NCBI GenBank assembly: GCA_038243605.1
Contig: JBBSQX010000006.1
Span: 1 to 64,000 of the forward strand
Direction: 5' to 3'
Length of the DNA stretch: 64,000 nucleotides
From: Terrimesophilobacter sp038243605
GTDB lineage: Bacteria; Actinomycetota; Actinomycetes; Actinomycetales; Microbacteriaceae
Positions 8,546 to 16,713 of this stretch are shown here, one piece after another. A model generated the notes under the pieces. That model was not told where the DNA came from, did not search any database, and saw only the letters and a program-made list of their open reading frames with translations. A program made the position numbers and the translations under genes. The first letter of the stretch is position 1, and each line of letters begins with the position of its first letter.

Positions 8546-8564
8546 GAGGTATAGAGATACCCTC
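8546..8564 (+). promoter_or_regulatory. Operator-like inverted repeat upstream of the ABC transporter
   Basis: The 87-bp gap between the response regulator and the ABC ATPase contains GAGGTAT-AGAG-ATACCCTC, an inverted repeat with half-site GGTAT and a 4-bp centre. Its GAGGTATA half recurs inverted at 6562-6569 upstream of the kinase gene. This is a plausible binding site for the NarL-type regulator; binding is inferred only from position and symmetry. Confidence 0.4.
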
Positions 8565-8609
8565 TCTCGCCTGATGTGCAGCAGGGGCCTTGGTTCGTAA
8601 CGTCGAAGT

Positions 8610-9371
8610 ATGGCATTCAACTACGCACAAGACGGGCTCGTCGCCCGCGTCACTGACCTCACCAAGAGCTACGGAAGCGGTTCGAACACTGTCACTGCGC
8701 TTGATGGCGTGTCGATCGGCCTTCGGCAGGGGGAGTTCACAGCGATCATGGGCCCGAGTGGCTCTGGTAAGTCCACACTCATGCACATCATGGCCGGGCT
8801 TGACTCTCCGACATCCGGTGGAGTCTGGTTGGGCGACACCGACATCACTGCTCTGAAGGATGATCAACTTACCGTGCTGAGGCGGCGGAGGGTGGGTTTC
8901 GTCTTCCAATCGTTCAACCTCGTTCCCACACTCGATGTTGTGGGCAACATTTTGCTGCCGTTCGAACTCGACGGGCGACGACCACATGTCGACGAGCGTG
9001 CGTGGGTCAATCAGCTTGTCGGTTCTCTTGGACTTGGTGAGCGTCTTTCTCATCGACCGCACGAGCTTTCCGGTGGACAGCAGCAGCGAGTCGCCATCGC
9101 GCGAGCGCTTGGCACTCGGCCAGACCTGGTCTTCGCGGATGAACCGACAGGCAACCTTGACTCGCGTACCGGCCGCGAGGTGCTCAGTTTGCTGGCCGCG
9201 GCTAGCAGCGAGTATGGCCAGAGCATCGCCATGGTGACGCATGATCCGATCGCGGCGAGCTACGCCAACCGCATCATCTTTCTTGCAGATGGGCGAGTTG
9301 TTGAAGACCGCGAAAAGTCCAGCGCAGAAGAGATCTCTCGCTACATGCTGGCCATGGAGGGTGCCGCGTGA
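8610..9371 (+). CDS. ABC transporter ATP-binding protein (MacB/LolD-type)
   Basis: Cytoplasmic ATPase of an exporter-type ABC system working with the FtsX-like permease downstream. Walker A is GPSGSGKST, the Q loop lies in VGFVFQSFNLVPTL, the signature is LSGGQQQRVAIARAL, Walker B is LVFADEPTGNLD and the H loop is AMVTHDP. The DEPTGNLDSRTG wording is typical of the LolD/MacB/BceA branch. It has 253 residues with ATG 8610 as start, and overlaps the permease by 4 bp. Given the upstream two-component pair, a role in envelope stress or antimicrobial peptide resistance is plausible but unproven. Confidence 0.95.
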   Translation: MAFNYAQDGLVARVTDLTKSYGSGSNTVTALDGVSIGLRQGEFTAIMGPSGSGKSTLMHIMAGLDSPTSGGVWLGDTDITALKDDQLTVLRRRRVGFVFQSFNLVPTLDVVGNILLPFELDGRRPHVDERAWVNQLVGSLGLGERLSHRPHELSGGQQQRVAIARALGTRPDLVFADEPTGNLDSRTGREVLSLLAAASSEYGQSIAMVTHDPIAASYANRIIFLADGRVVEDREKSSAEEISRYMLAMEGAA

Positions 9372-10765
9372 AACGCGCGAGCGCGCGTGATCACACCGCT
9401 AGCATTCTTGTTGCCGCGCTGAGCTCTGCGTTTGGTGTTCTTCTGCTCGAGGTGACCGAAGCAATCAGCACGGTGGTGGCGGCAGATGACGTCGCCGGGC
9501 GTGAGTCGGTCTTCATTGCGCTGACCGTCGCCTCGTTTGTCTTTCTTTCGATCGCCGTCTACGTGGGAGCGATCGTTACCTCCAACACGTTTGCCACGAT
9601 CATCGCGGGCAGAACGCGCACGATCGCACTGATGAGGCTAATCGGATCCTCGGCACGAGCAGAGCGCCGAGCTGTCACTGTGGAAGGTCTGATCGTGGGC
9701 GTCACGGGCGCGCTCGCTGGCGCCACTGTGGCGATCATCTTGTCGTGGGTCGCGTTGTCGACCATGGCGCGAACGGGGTTCGTCCCAGATATCGGTTATG
9801 AGCTTTTTGAACCTGTGCTTGTCTTTCCTGTTGTGATCGTCGTTCTGACCACGTGGATGTCGTCGTGGATAGGTTCGCGCAAGGTGCTCGATGTCACTCC
9901 ACTTCAGGCGGTGGGAGCCTCGCAAGAACTTCGCGACGAGCAAAGTTCACGACGACGCGCACGCACGACCGGTGCGATCACACTTTTTGCCGCGGGGATG
10001 GTGCTTCTGATCCTTGGAGTGGTGGTCGGGATGACCAGTATCTTTGGCGTGCTGATTGGTGTCGTCGGAGGGATTCTGTCCTTCAGCGGTTTCATCTTGG
10101 GAGCTCACCTTGTGATGCCACCGTCACTAGGTGCGGTAGGAAAACTGATGGGGCGTGGCGCGGAGGCAACGCTCGCGTCAGCAAACGCACTTCGCTACCC
10201 GGAACGCAGCTCCCGCATGACAATCGGGCTGGTGATCGGTGTCACGTTGATCACCATGTTCGCGGTCGCGATGGAGACGTATCGGAACATGATCTACCGT
10301 GCGATGGAGGCAGATCCGCTGCTCTACGATGGTATCGACCACGTGCTCAACATCACCATTGGAGTCTTTTCTGTGCTGATCGGATTCTCGGCCATCATTG
10401 CGGCCGTCGGCATGGTGAACAATTTGTCGCTCTCGGTTTTGCAGCGACAACGCGAGATCGGGCTCTTGCGCGCACTGGGCTTCTCAGGAGCGCAAGTGCG
10501 TCGCGTGATTGTGTTGGAATCGGCGCAGTACTCGATCGCCGCGGTGGGCGTTGGTCTCCTGCTCGGGATCTTCTACGGCTGGGCGGGCGCCCAGTCTCTA
10601 CTCGGTTCGATTAGTGGCAGCCCCGGGATTGTTACCCCGAGTGTGCCGTGGCCGTTGCTGGTGTTCCTTGTCGTTGGCGCAGCCCTGCTGACGGTGACCG
10701 CGTCAGTCGCACCGGCGAAACGAGCGACGAGTATTTCACCGATCGCCGCACTTTCCGTCGGCTAA
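9368..10765 (+). CDS. FtsX-like ABC transporter permease
   Basis: Membrane subunit of the adjacent ATPase. The 465 residues contain two halves with hydrophobic helices at about 12-30, 50-75, 100-130, 138-160, 200-225, 226-250, 285-310, 330-355, 385-405 and 425-450. The C-terminal FtsX/MacB core (SVLQRQREIGLLRALGFSGAQVRRVIVLESAQYS) carries the usual coupling-helix block, and a related block (AGRTRTIALMRLIGSSARAERRAVTVEGLIVG) occurs near the N terminus, so one polypeptide carries two FtsX domains. There is no large periplasmic MacB_PCD domain. The GTG start overlaps the ATPase gene; a strong hairpin follows 9 bp after the stop. Confidence 0.9.
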   Translation: MKRASARDHTASILVAALSSAFGVLLLEVTEAISTVVAADDVAGRESVFIALTVASFVFLSIAVYVGAIVTSNTFATIIAGRTRTIALMRLIGSSARAERRAVTVEGLIVGVTGALAGATVAIILSWVALSTMARTGFVPDIGYELFEPVLVFPVVIVVLTTWMSSWIGSRKVLDVTPLQAVGASQELRDEQSSRRRARTTGAITLFAAGMVLLILGVVVGMTSIFGVLIGVVGGILSFSGFILGAHLVMPPSLGAVGKLMGRGAEATLASANALRYPERSSRMTIGLVIGVTLITMFAVAMETYRNMIYRAMEADPLLYDGIDHVLNITIGVFSVLIGFSAIIAAVGMVNNLSLSVLQRQREIGLLRALGFSGAQVRRVIVLESAQYSIAAVGVGLLLGIFYGWAGAQSLLGSISGSPGIVTPSVPWPLLVFLVVGAALLTVTASVAPAKRATSISPIAALSVG

Positions 10766-10774
10766 CTAAAGACT

Positions 10775-10821
10775 GCACGGCGTCGGTACTCTTGACCGAT
10801 TGTTCGGTACTGACGCCGCGC
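10775..10821 (+). terminator. Hairpin terminator candidate after the ABC permease
   Basis: Arms 10775-10789 and 10807-10821 pair at 14 of 15 positions (one G-U) around a 17-nt loop, beginning 9 bp after the permease stop. There is no U-tract, as is common for actinobacterial hairpin terminators. It also separates the ABC operon from the leuA leader, so it probably insulates the two units. Confidence 0.6.
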
Positions 10822-10838
10822 AGTGTTACCCTGAACGA

Positions 10839-10883
10839 GTGTTGTTCGGTGTGCTCCTTCTTAGCTGCCGTGACGAGTCCTAA
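10839..10883 (+). CDS. leuA leader peptide with leucine codon run
   Basis: A short frame upstream of leuA reads MLFGVLLLSCRDES from GTG 10839, or MLLLSCRDES from GTG 10851, and stops at TAA 10881-10883. Three consecutive leucine codons (CTC CTT CTT) sit just before an RNA segment that can pair downstream. Leucine-rich leader peptides controlling leuA by ribosome stalling are known in Actinobacteria, and this one has the expected position, size and codon run. Which GTG is used is unclear; no strong ribosome-binding site is seen and a leaderless start is possible. Confidence 0.7.
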   Translation: MLFGVLLLSCRDES

Positions 10884-10941
10884 CTAGGCCTCCCTCGTCG
10901 CGGAGTTCGTCGTGGCCATTTCCGCACTTGGCTGACGAACT
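10869..10941 (+). promoter_or_regulatory. leuA transcription attenuator (competing hairpins)
   Basis: Two hairpins follow the leucine codons: CGTGACGAG (10869-10877) with CTCGTCGCG (10894-10902), nine pairs, and AGTTCGTC (10904-10911) with GACGAACT (10934-10941), eight pairs. Arms 1 and 4 share GACGA and arms 2 and 3 share CGTC, so alternative 1:3 or 2:4 pairings are possible. Arm 1 overlaps the last codons of the leader peptide, so a ribosome stalled at the leucine codons would mask it and reshuffle the folding. There is no U-tract after arm 4, so the exact output (termination or leuA ribosome-site masking) is inference. Confidence 0.6.
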
Positions 10942-10962
10942 GCACCGAAAGAGACCTAGATC

Positions 10963-12723
10963 ATGAAGAACTCACAATCACCGTCGGCAATGCCGATTCA
11001 CAAGTACCGTCCTTATCACGAGACGTTTTCGGTAGATCTGCCCGACCGCCAGTGGCCGTCACGTCGCATTGCTGAGGCCCCGCGCTGGTGTGCTGTAGAT
11101 CTGCGCGACGGCAACCAGGCTCTGATCGACCCGATGAGCCCGGAACGCAAGCAGATCATGTTTGATCTGCTCGTGCGCATGGGTTACAAAGAAATAGAGG
11201 TCGGGTTTCCGTCTGCGAGTCAGACCGACTTCGACTTTGTGCGCAAGCTGATCGACGAGAATTTGATCCCGGATGACGTGACGATTCAGGTGCTCACACA
11301 AGCCCGTGAAGAGCTCATTAACCGCACCTACGAATCCATTCGTGGGGCGAAGCAGGCAATCGTTCACCTTTACAACTCCACCAGCATCCTGCAGCGCGAT
11401 GTCGTGTTCCGCTCCGACAAGCAAGGCATCATCGACATCGCCCTGAACGGTGCGCGCATGTGCAAGGCGGCAGAGAAGCTCGCACCAGGCGTCGACATCT
11501 ATTACGAATACTCGCCAGAGAGCTACACCGGCACAGAGCTCGAGTACGCGGTCGACGTGTGCAATCAGGTTCTTGAAATCTTCGAACCGACGCCAGAGCG
11601 CAAGGTCATCATCAACCTGCCCGCGACCGTGGAGATGGCCACTCCGAACATCTACGCTGACTCCATCGAGTGGATGTCCCGCAACCTCCACCATCGCGAC
11701 AACGTGATTTTGAGTCTGCATCCGCACAACGATCGGGGTACAGCGGTTGCTGCCGCGGAGCTCGGGTACATGGCGGGTGCTGACCGCATTGAGGGATGCT
11801 TGTTCGGCAACGGTGAGCGCACCGGCAACGTGGATCTCGTGGCGCTCGGCATCAATATGTTTACACAGGGAATCGACCCGCAGATTGATTTCAGCGACCT
11901 CGACGACATCAAGCGCGTCGCAGAGTACTGCAACCAGCTTCCCGTGCACGAACGCAGCCCGTGGGCTGGCGACCTCGTATATACGGCGTTCAGCGGATCA
12001 CACCAGGATGCGATCAAAAAGGGCTTCGAGGCGATGGAGGCCGATGCCGCCGCGCAAGGTAAATCTGTCGACGACCTCGTGTGGGCTGTGCCCTACCTGC
12101 CGATCGATCCAAAGGATCTCGGCCGCAGCTACGAGGCGGTCATCCGCGTCAACTCGCAGTCTGGCAAAGGGGGAGTGGCGTACCTTCTCAAGGCCGACCA
12201 CGCGCTCGACTTGCCACGCAAACTGCAAATTGAGTTCAGTGGTGTCGTTCAGGCGAAGACGGATGCTGAGGGCGGCGAAGTTTCCAGCTCCCAGATCTGG
12301 GACATCTTCACTGACGAATATCTGCCATCCATCGTGGCCGACGACCGCTGGGGTCGGTTCGAACTGCAGAGAACCCGCACCGAAAGTGACATGTCGGGTG
12401 TCGTCTCTCTGTTCTCTGAGCTTCGTGTCGATGACACTGTGGTGGCGTCCAGTGGCACCGGAAACGGCCCCGTCGACGCGTTCCTCGCGGTTCTCGCCGA
12501 TGATGGTGTTGACGTGAAGGTGTACGACTACGTCGAACACGCGCTCGGTGCAGGAGGTGACGCGATCGCTGCCGCTTACGTTGAATGTCAGGTGGGCGAC
12601 AAGCGACTGTGGGGTGTCGGTATTGATGCCGATATTTCTACCGCCAGCCTCAAGGCCGTTGTCTCCGCAGTGAACCGCGCTGTGCGGATGCCGTCAGGGG
12701 AGCGCCGGCTCGCGGGGGTGTAG
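10963..12723 (+). CDS. leuA: 2-isopropylmalate synthase LeuA
   Basis: First committed enzyme of leucine biosynthesis: condenses acetyl-CoA with 2-oxoisovalerate to 2-isopropylmalate. The 586 residues fit the longer actinobacterial class. An N-terminal TIM-barrel has the catalytic/metal motif CAVDLRDGNQALIDPM and HPHNDRGTAVAAAELG, with GADRIEGCLFGNGERTGNVD. The C-terminal LeuA_dimer regulatory domain (about 440-580) binds leucine for feedback inhibition. The ATG start follows AAAGAGACCTAGATC. Transcription is probably attenuated by leucine through the leader peptide and hairpins immediately upstream. It faces the convergent PPOX gene, with 8 bp between the stops. Confidence 0.97.
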   Translation: MKNSQSPSAMPIHKYRPYHETFSVDLPDRQWPSRRIAEAPRWCAVDLRDGNQALIDPMSPERKQIMFDLLVRMGYKEIEVGFPSASQTDFDFVRKLIDENLIPDDVTIQVLTQAREELINRTYESIRGAKQAIVHLYNSTSILQRDVVFRSDKQGIIDIALNGARMCKAAEKLAPGVDIYYEYSPESYTGTELEYAVDVCNQVLEIFEPTPERKVIINLPATVEMATPNIYADSIEWMSRNLHHRDNVILSLHPHNDRGTAVAAAELGYMAGADRIEGCLFGNGERTGNVDLVALGINMFTQGIDPQIDFSDLDDIKRVAEYCNQLPVHERSPWAGDLVYTAFSGSHQDAIKKGFEAMEADAAAQGKSVDDLVWAVPYLPIDPKDLGRSYEAVIRVNSQSGKGGVAYLLKADHALDLPRKLQIEFSGVVQAKTDAEGGEVSSSQIWDIFTDEYLPSIVADDRWGRFELQRTRTESDMSGVVSLFSELRVDDTVVASSGTGNGPVDAFLAVLADDGVDVKVYDYVEHALGAGGDAIAAAYVECQVGDKRLWGVGIDADISTASLKAVVSAVNRAVRMPSGERRLAGV

Positions 12724-12731
12724 TCGCCTCG

Positions 12732-13400
12732 TCAGCAGTGATGCCACGGGCTGACGCGCGTGGTTCCACTCAGCCGTTCAACTGACGGTGAGAGTGCTAT
12801 TCCGGCGCGTAGGTCCGGTGCGGTGAGTGGCTCGCCATAGGAAGTCACAATGGGCAGAACGCCAGCCCACGTGTCGGAAGCGATGTCGTCGTCAGGGTCG
12901 TCTGGCCACTCTGTCGAGTGCTTGAAAGTCCACTCGTCGATTTTCATGCGCAGAACCAGGGTTGCTGCGAGCTCTTTGCGGTTGTGAGCACGCACTTCAG
13001 GAAGGCGTCCGGGGAGAAGGCCGTCCGTGACCAGATCAAGCGCGGAAAGTTTGTCATCTCCCTCGAGGGGTTCGCACGTGCCGAACAGGATGGCGCTGCG
13101 GTACCGCATCGACGACTCGAACGCCGAGCGAGCGTAGACCACGCCATCCACTGTCATGACGGAGGCGGTGACCGCAATGCCGGTGACAAGCTTGCGCAGC
13201 CACCACGAGCCGGTCGAACCGTGCAGGATGAGCGCGTCATCCGTGTGGGCGAAAGCGTTGGGCATCACCACGGGGCGGCCATCGTCCACGAACGCAAAAT
13301 GGCCAATATTGGTATCGGCAAGAAGTCGGTCTACTTCTGTGCGGTCTGTCGCGGAGACGCGCTCCGCCATCCGTGCCGGAACGGTTCGATTCATACTCAT
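12732..13400 (-). CDS. Pyridoxamine 5'-phosphate oxidase family (flavin-binding) protein
   Basis: Probable flavin nucleotide-binding protein of the PPOX/split-barrel superfamily (222 residues). The N-terminal half is typical: DRTEVDRLLADTNIGHFAFVDDGRPVVMPNAFAHTDDALILHGSTGSW, then VTASVMTVDGVVYARSAFESSMRYRSAILFGTCEPLEG. Such proteins bind FMN, F420 or heme, and the cofactor cannot be decided here. The start is ATG 13400 (MSMNRTVPARM); the open frame continues upstream but would overlap the divergent recO promoter and coding region. Minus-strand TACAAC about 12 bp before the ATG could serve as a -10 box. Confidence 0.82.
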   Translation of the reverse strand: MSMNRTVPARMAERVSATDRTEVDRLLADTNIGHFAFVDDGRPVVMPNAFAHTDDALILHGSTGSWWLRKLVTGIAVTASVMTVDGVVYARSAFESSMRYRSAILFGTCEPLEGDDKLSALDLVTDGLLPGRLPEVRAHNRKELAATLVLRMKIDEWTFKHSTEWPDDPDDDIASDTWAGVLPIVTSYGEPLTAPDLRAGIALSPSVERLSGTTRVSPWHHC

Positions 13401-13475
13401 GTCGCAATTATGTTGTATCAGCGACCGACCGCAGGGCACAGGGACAATCGATGGGGCGGCACCGATAATTGAGGC

Positions 13476-14324
13476 ATGCCCCTTTACCGAGACGATGTGG
13501 TCGTGCTGCGCACCCACAAGTTGGGTGAAGCTGACCGCATTGTCACAATGTTGGGGCGCCAGCACGGCAAGATCCGCGCAGTAGCGAAAGGGGTTCGGCG
13601 CACGGGGTCCAAGTTTGGTTCCCGGCTGGAACCGTTCATGGTGGCCGATGTGCAACTTTACGAAGGCCGCAGCCTCGACATCGTCACGCAGGCGGAATCG
13701 ATTGGAGCCTACGGTGCCGACATCATGGGAGATTACAGCAGCTATACGGCAGCAAGCGTCATGGTTGAAACTGCAGACAAGATCACGGATGACAGCGGTT
13801 CGCTGCAGCAATACTTGCTGCTCGTGGGGGCGTTGAGGTCGCTTGCCCGGCGTGAACACGGCTCGAGCCTCACTCTTGACTCCTATCTACTGCGTTCGCT
13901 GTCTATCGCCGGATGGGCTCCGAGCTTTGTGGACTGCGCTGTCACGGGTGCGCCTGGCCCGCACTCCGCGTTCGTCGTTCAACTCGGTGGTGTTGTGGCC
14001 GACGATGTTGCACCCCCCGGAGCCCCACGCCTCGACGTCGGCACACTTGACCTGCTTGCCTCGCTTCTTGCGGGGGATTGGGCGACCGCGGATGCTGCCG
14101 CCGATCGCTCTCGCAGCCAAGCCAGCGGAATCATTGCTGCCTATACCCAGTTTCACCTAGAGCGAAGCTTGCGATCGCTCCCGCACGTGGACCGCACGGT
14201 GTATAGAGCTCCCTTCGAAACGTCGGAGTCACCGGCTTCTCGAGGAGCGGCAAGCGATCGCGTCCCGCTCCCGCACGTTGACCACGTTCCGCTCCCTGAG
14301 GCACTCGAAGGGAGCCCCGGTTGA
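13476..14324 (+). CDS. recO: DNA repair protein RecO
   Basis: RecF-pathway mediator that helps load RecA onto SSB-coated gaps and anneals strands. An N-terminal OB fold (YRDDVVVLRTHKLGEADRIVTMLGRQHGKIRAVAKGVRRTGSKFGSRLEPF) is the standard RecO opening; the helical C-terminal domain follows. The length of 282 residues is slightly longer than typical because of a charged tail. Zinc-ligand cysteines seen in some RecO proteins are not evident. ATG 13476 is the start, and the 3' end overlaps uppS by 4 bp; recO-uppS is a conserved actinobacterial pair. Confidence 0.94.
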   Translation: MPLYRDDVVVLRTHKLGEADRIVTMLGRQHGKIRAVAKGVRRTGSKFGSRLEPFMVADVQLYEGRSLDIVTQAESIGAYGADIMGDYSSYTAASVMVETADKITDDSGSLQQYLLLVGALRSLARREHGSSLTLDSYLLRSLSIAGWAPSFVDCAVTGAPGPHSAFVVQLGGVVADDVAPPGAPRLDVGTLDLLASLLAGDWATADAAADRSRSQASGIIAAYTQFHLERSLRSLPHVDRTVYRAPFETSESPASRGAASDRVPLPHVDHVPLPEALEGSPG

Positions 14325-15124
14325 CCCCGACACCCAAAACCCACAAAGATGCGGTCGACTTCAAACCCATCGATTGGACGGGTATTTACCCTCCAACGAT
14401 CCCGGCATCGGCGGTTCCCGGTCATGTCGCCATCGTCATGGACGGCAACGGCAGGTGGGCGAACAGCCGCGGCCTCACTCGCGTTGAGGGCCACAAAGCC
14501 GGCGAAGCGTCGCTTCTGGATGTCGTGGCTGGTGCCATCCAAATCGGTGTGAAACATGTGAGTGTGTACGCGTTCTCTACCGAGAACTGGAAGCGCTCAC
14601 CCGACGAGGTGCGTTTTCTCATGGGGTTCAACCGCGATGTGCTTCATCGGCGACGGGATCAGCTCAACGACTGGGGTGTGCGTGTGCGCTGGGCGGGGCG
14701 CAAACCCAAACTGTGGGGCTCGGTGATCAAAGAACTGCAGTTTGCTGAGAAGCTCACCGAACACAACAAGGTTCTTACTCTCACCATGTGCGTTAACTAC
14801 GGGGGGCGTACGGAGATTACGGATGCCGTTCGGGCGCTCGCCGAGCAGGTCGCGGCAGGCACGCTTTCACCATCCGGTATCAGCGAACGCACTATTCAAC
14901 GGCACCTGTACACGCCGGAGCTTCCCGACGTTGACCTTTTTGTGCGGAGCTCTGGTGAGCAACGCACCAGTAACTTCATGTTGTGGCAGAGCGCGTACGC
15001 CGAAATGGTGTTTCTCGACACCCTGTGGCCCGACTTCACGCGCAAAGATCTCTGGCAGGCAGTGGAGCTGTATGCGTCGCGCACCCGCCGGTTCGGCGGC
15101 GCTACGGATACCCCGACCTCGTAG
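14321..15124 (+). CDS. uppS: Isoprenyl transferase (undecaprenyl/decaprenyl diphosphate synthase, cis-type)
   Basis: cis-Prenyltransferase that elongates an allylic diphosphate with isopentenyl diphosphate to give the lipid carrier for wall synthesis. Family regions are obvious: HVAIVMDGNGRWANSRGL (catalytic Asp), EGHKAGEASLLDVV, SVYAFSTENWKRSPDEVRFLM, CVNYGGRTEI and the C-terminal LFVRSSGEQRTSNFMLWQSAYAEMVF. The length of 267 residues is normal. Translation starts at TTG 14321, overlapping the recO stop by 4 bp. Chain length (C50 or C55) cannot be told from sequence. Confidence 0.95.
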   Translation: MTPTPKTHKDAVDFKPIDWTGIYPPTIPASAVPGHVAIVMDGNGRWANSRGLTRVEGHKAGEASLLDVVAGAIQIGVKHVSVYAFSTENWKRSPDEVRFLMGFNRDVLHRRRDQLNDWGVRVRWAGRKPKLWGSVIKELQFAEKLTEHNKVLTLTMCVNYGGRTEITDAVRALAEQVAAGTLSPSGISERTIQRHLYTPELPDVDLFVRSSGEQRTSNFMLWQSAYAEMVFLDTLWPDFTRKDLWQAVELYASRTRRFGGATDTPTS

Positions 15125-15240
15125 GGCGTGCACCGCGCGTCGCACCCTGCGCAAAGGGAGTGCGCACCCGGCCTAAACTTGAAGAATCACTGCCGACCGG
15201 ACGCGAGCCGCGCGCCCGGCTGATCTCTGGAGAATCCCTC

Positions 15241-16626
15241 GTGGCCACCGCCTCCCCGCTCGATGCCGTTATTTCCCTCGCCAAGCGCCGTGGGTTCGTG
15301 TTCCAAGCCGGAGAGATCTATGGCGGATCTCGCTCAGCGTGGGACTACGGTCCACTCGGCGTTGAGCTCAAAGAGAACATTAGGCGCCAGTGGTGGAAGT
15401 CGATGGTCACGTCCCGCGACGACATCGTTGGGCTCGACTCCGCGATCATTCAGCCTCGACAGGTGTGGGTCGCATCCGGCCACGTTGGAGCCTTCACCGA
15501 TCCTCTCACCGAGTGTTTGCATTGCCACCGCAGATTTCGTGCCGACCACCTCGCCGAGGCGTTCGAAGAAAAAAAGGGCCGCGCGCCAGAAAACGGTCTC
15601 GCCGATATCGCGTGCCCAAACTGCGGTACCCGCGGTCAGTGGACTGAGCCGCGCGACTTCGAGATGATGCTGAAGACCAACCTCGGCCCTGTCGAAGAAG
15701 AAAGTGGCATGCACTACCTGCGCCCGGAAACTGCGCAGGGAATTTTCGTGAACTTCAACAATGTGCTCGGGGCTTCCAGAATGAAGCCACCGTTCGGTAT
15801 CGCCCAGGTGGGCAAGAGCTTTCGCAACGAGATCACGCCGGGTAACTTCATCTTCCGCACGCGCGAGTTCGAGCAGATGGAGATGGAGTTCTTTGTCGAG
15901 CCGGGTACGGACGAGACCTGGCACGAGTACTGGCTGGAGCAGCGGCTCAACTGGTACCTCGATTTGGGTATGAACCGTGAAAACCTGCGCCTCTTCGAGC
16001 ACCCGAAAGAGAAGCTTTCCCACTACTCGAAGCGCACCGTAGATCTTGAATACCGGTTCCGGTTCCAGGGCAGTGAGTGGGGAGAGCTGGAGGGTGTGGC
16101 GAACCGCACCGATTTCGACCTCAAGACGCACAGCGAGCATTCTGGAACAGAGCTTTCGTACTTCGACCAGACAAAGAACGAGCGCTGGACCCCGTACGTG
16201 ATCGAGCCTGCTGTCGGGCTGACACGTTCGATGATGGCGTTCCTCGTGGATTCGTATCACGAGGATGAGGCCCCCAACACGAAGGGCGGCGTGGATAAGC
16301 GCACCGTGCTGAGGCTTGACCGCAGGCTTGCTCCTGTGAAGGCAGCAGTGCTTCCGTTGTCGCGCAATGAGGAGCTTTCGCCCGTGGCGAAGGAACTCGC
16401 TGCTGATTTGCGCAAATTCTGGAACATCGAATTTGATGACGCCGGTGCGATCGGTCGCCGTTACCGTCGTCAGGATGAGATCGGCACACCGTTCGCCATC
16501 ACTGTCGACTTCGACACCCTAGAAGACAAAGCTGTCACCGTGCGGGAGCGCGACTCGATGGCCCAGGAGCGCGTCTCGTTAGACCGGCTGCAGGGTTATC
16601 TCGCAGAGCAACTGCTCGGGGCATAA
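15241..16626 (+). CDS. glyS: Glycyl-tRNA synthetase (dimeric class II type)
   Basis: Charges tRNA-Gly with glycine. The 461-residue alpha2-type enzyme starts at GTG 15241 (MATASPLDAVISLAKRRGFVFQAGEIYGG) and shows WDYGPLGVELKENIR, a zinc-like CHRRF...CPNCGTRG segment, MHYLRPETAQGIFVNFNN (motif 2 region) and FRNEITPGNFIFRTREFEQMEMEFF. The C-terminal anticodon-binding domain begins near APVKAAVLPLSRNEELSPVAKELAADLR. An open frame extends upstream into uppS but lacks homology-like content, so it was trimmed. The 116-bp gap upstream contains TAAACT at about 15173, a possible -10 box. Confidence 0.95.
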   Translation: MATASPLDAVISLAKRRGFVFQAGEIYGGSRSAWDYGPLGVELKENIRRQWWKSMVTSRDDIVGLDSAIIQPRQVWVASGHVGAFTDPLTECLHCHRRFRADHLAEAFEEKKGRAPENGLADIACPNCGTRGQWTEPRDFEMMLKTNLGPVEEESGMHYLRPETAQGIFVNFNNVLGASRMKPPFGIAQVGKSFRNEITPGNFIFRTREFEQMEMEFFVEPGTDETWHEYWLEQRLNWYLDLGMNRENLRLFEHPKEKLSHYSKRTVDLEYRFRFQGSEWGELEGVANRTDFDLKTHSEHSGTELSYFDQTKNERWTPYVIEPAVGLTRSMMAFLVDSYHEDEAPNTKGGVDKRTVLRLDRRLAPVKAAVLPLSRNEELSPVAKELAADLRKFWNIEFDDAGAIGRRYRRQDEIGTPFAITVDFDTLEDKAVTVRERDSMAQERVSLDRLQGYLAEQLLGA

Positions 16627-16713
16627 CCGCCGCGCCCTCAAACCCGCCCTCACGCCCGCAGGCAACTCGTGCGGGGTGGGAATGACCAGCGACTGCGGGC
16701 GGTTGGAGTGAGC

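Noticed and set aside
7629..9242. Long antisense open frame across the kinase, regulator and ABC ATPase
   Set aside because: It runs opposite to three genes with clear domain motifs and shows no domain itself; high-GC genomes give such shadows.
12732..13859. Longer start for the PPOX protein
   Set aside because: The extra N-terminus overlaps recO and the divergent promoter; homology starts after ATG 13400.
14983..15240. Upstream extension of glyS into uppS
   Set aside because: Glycyl-tRNA synthetase homology begins at GTG 15241; the added residues are out of frame with uppS and unlike the family.
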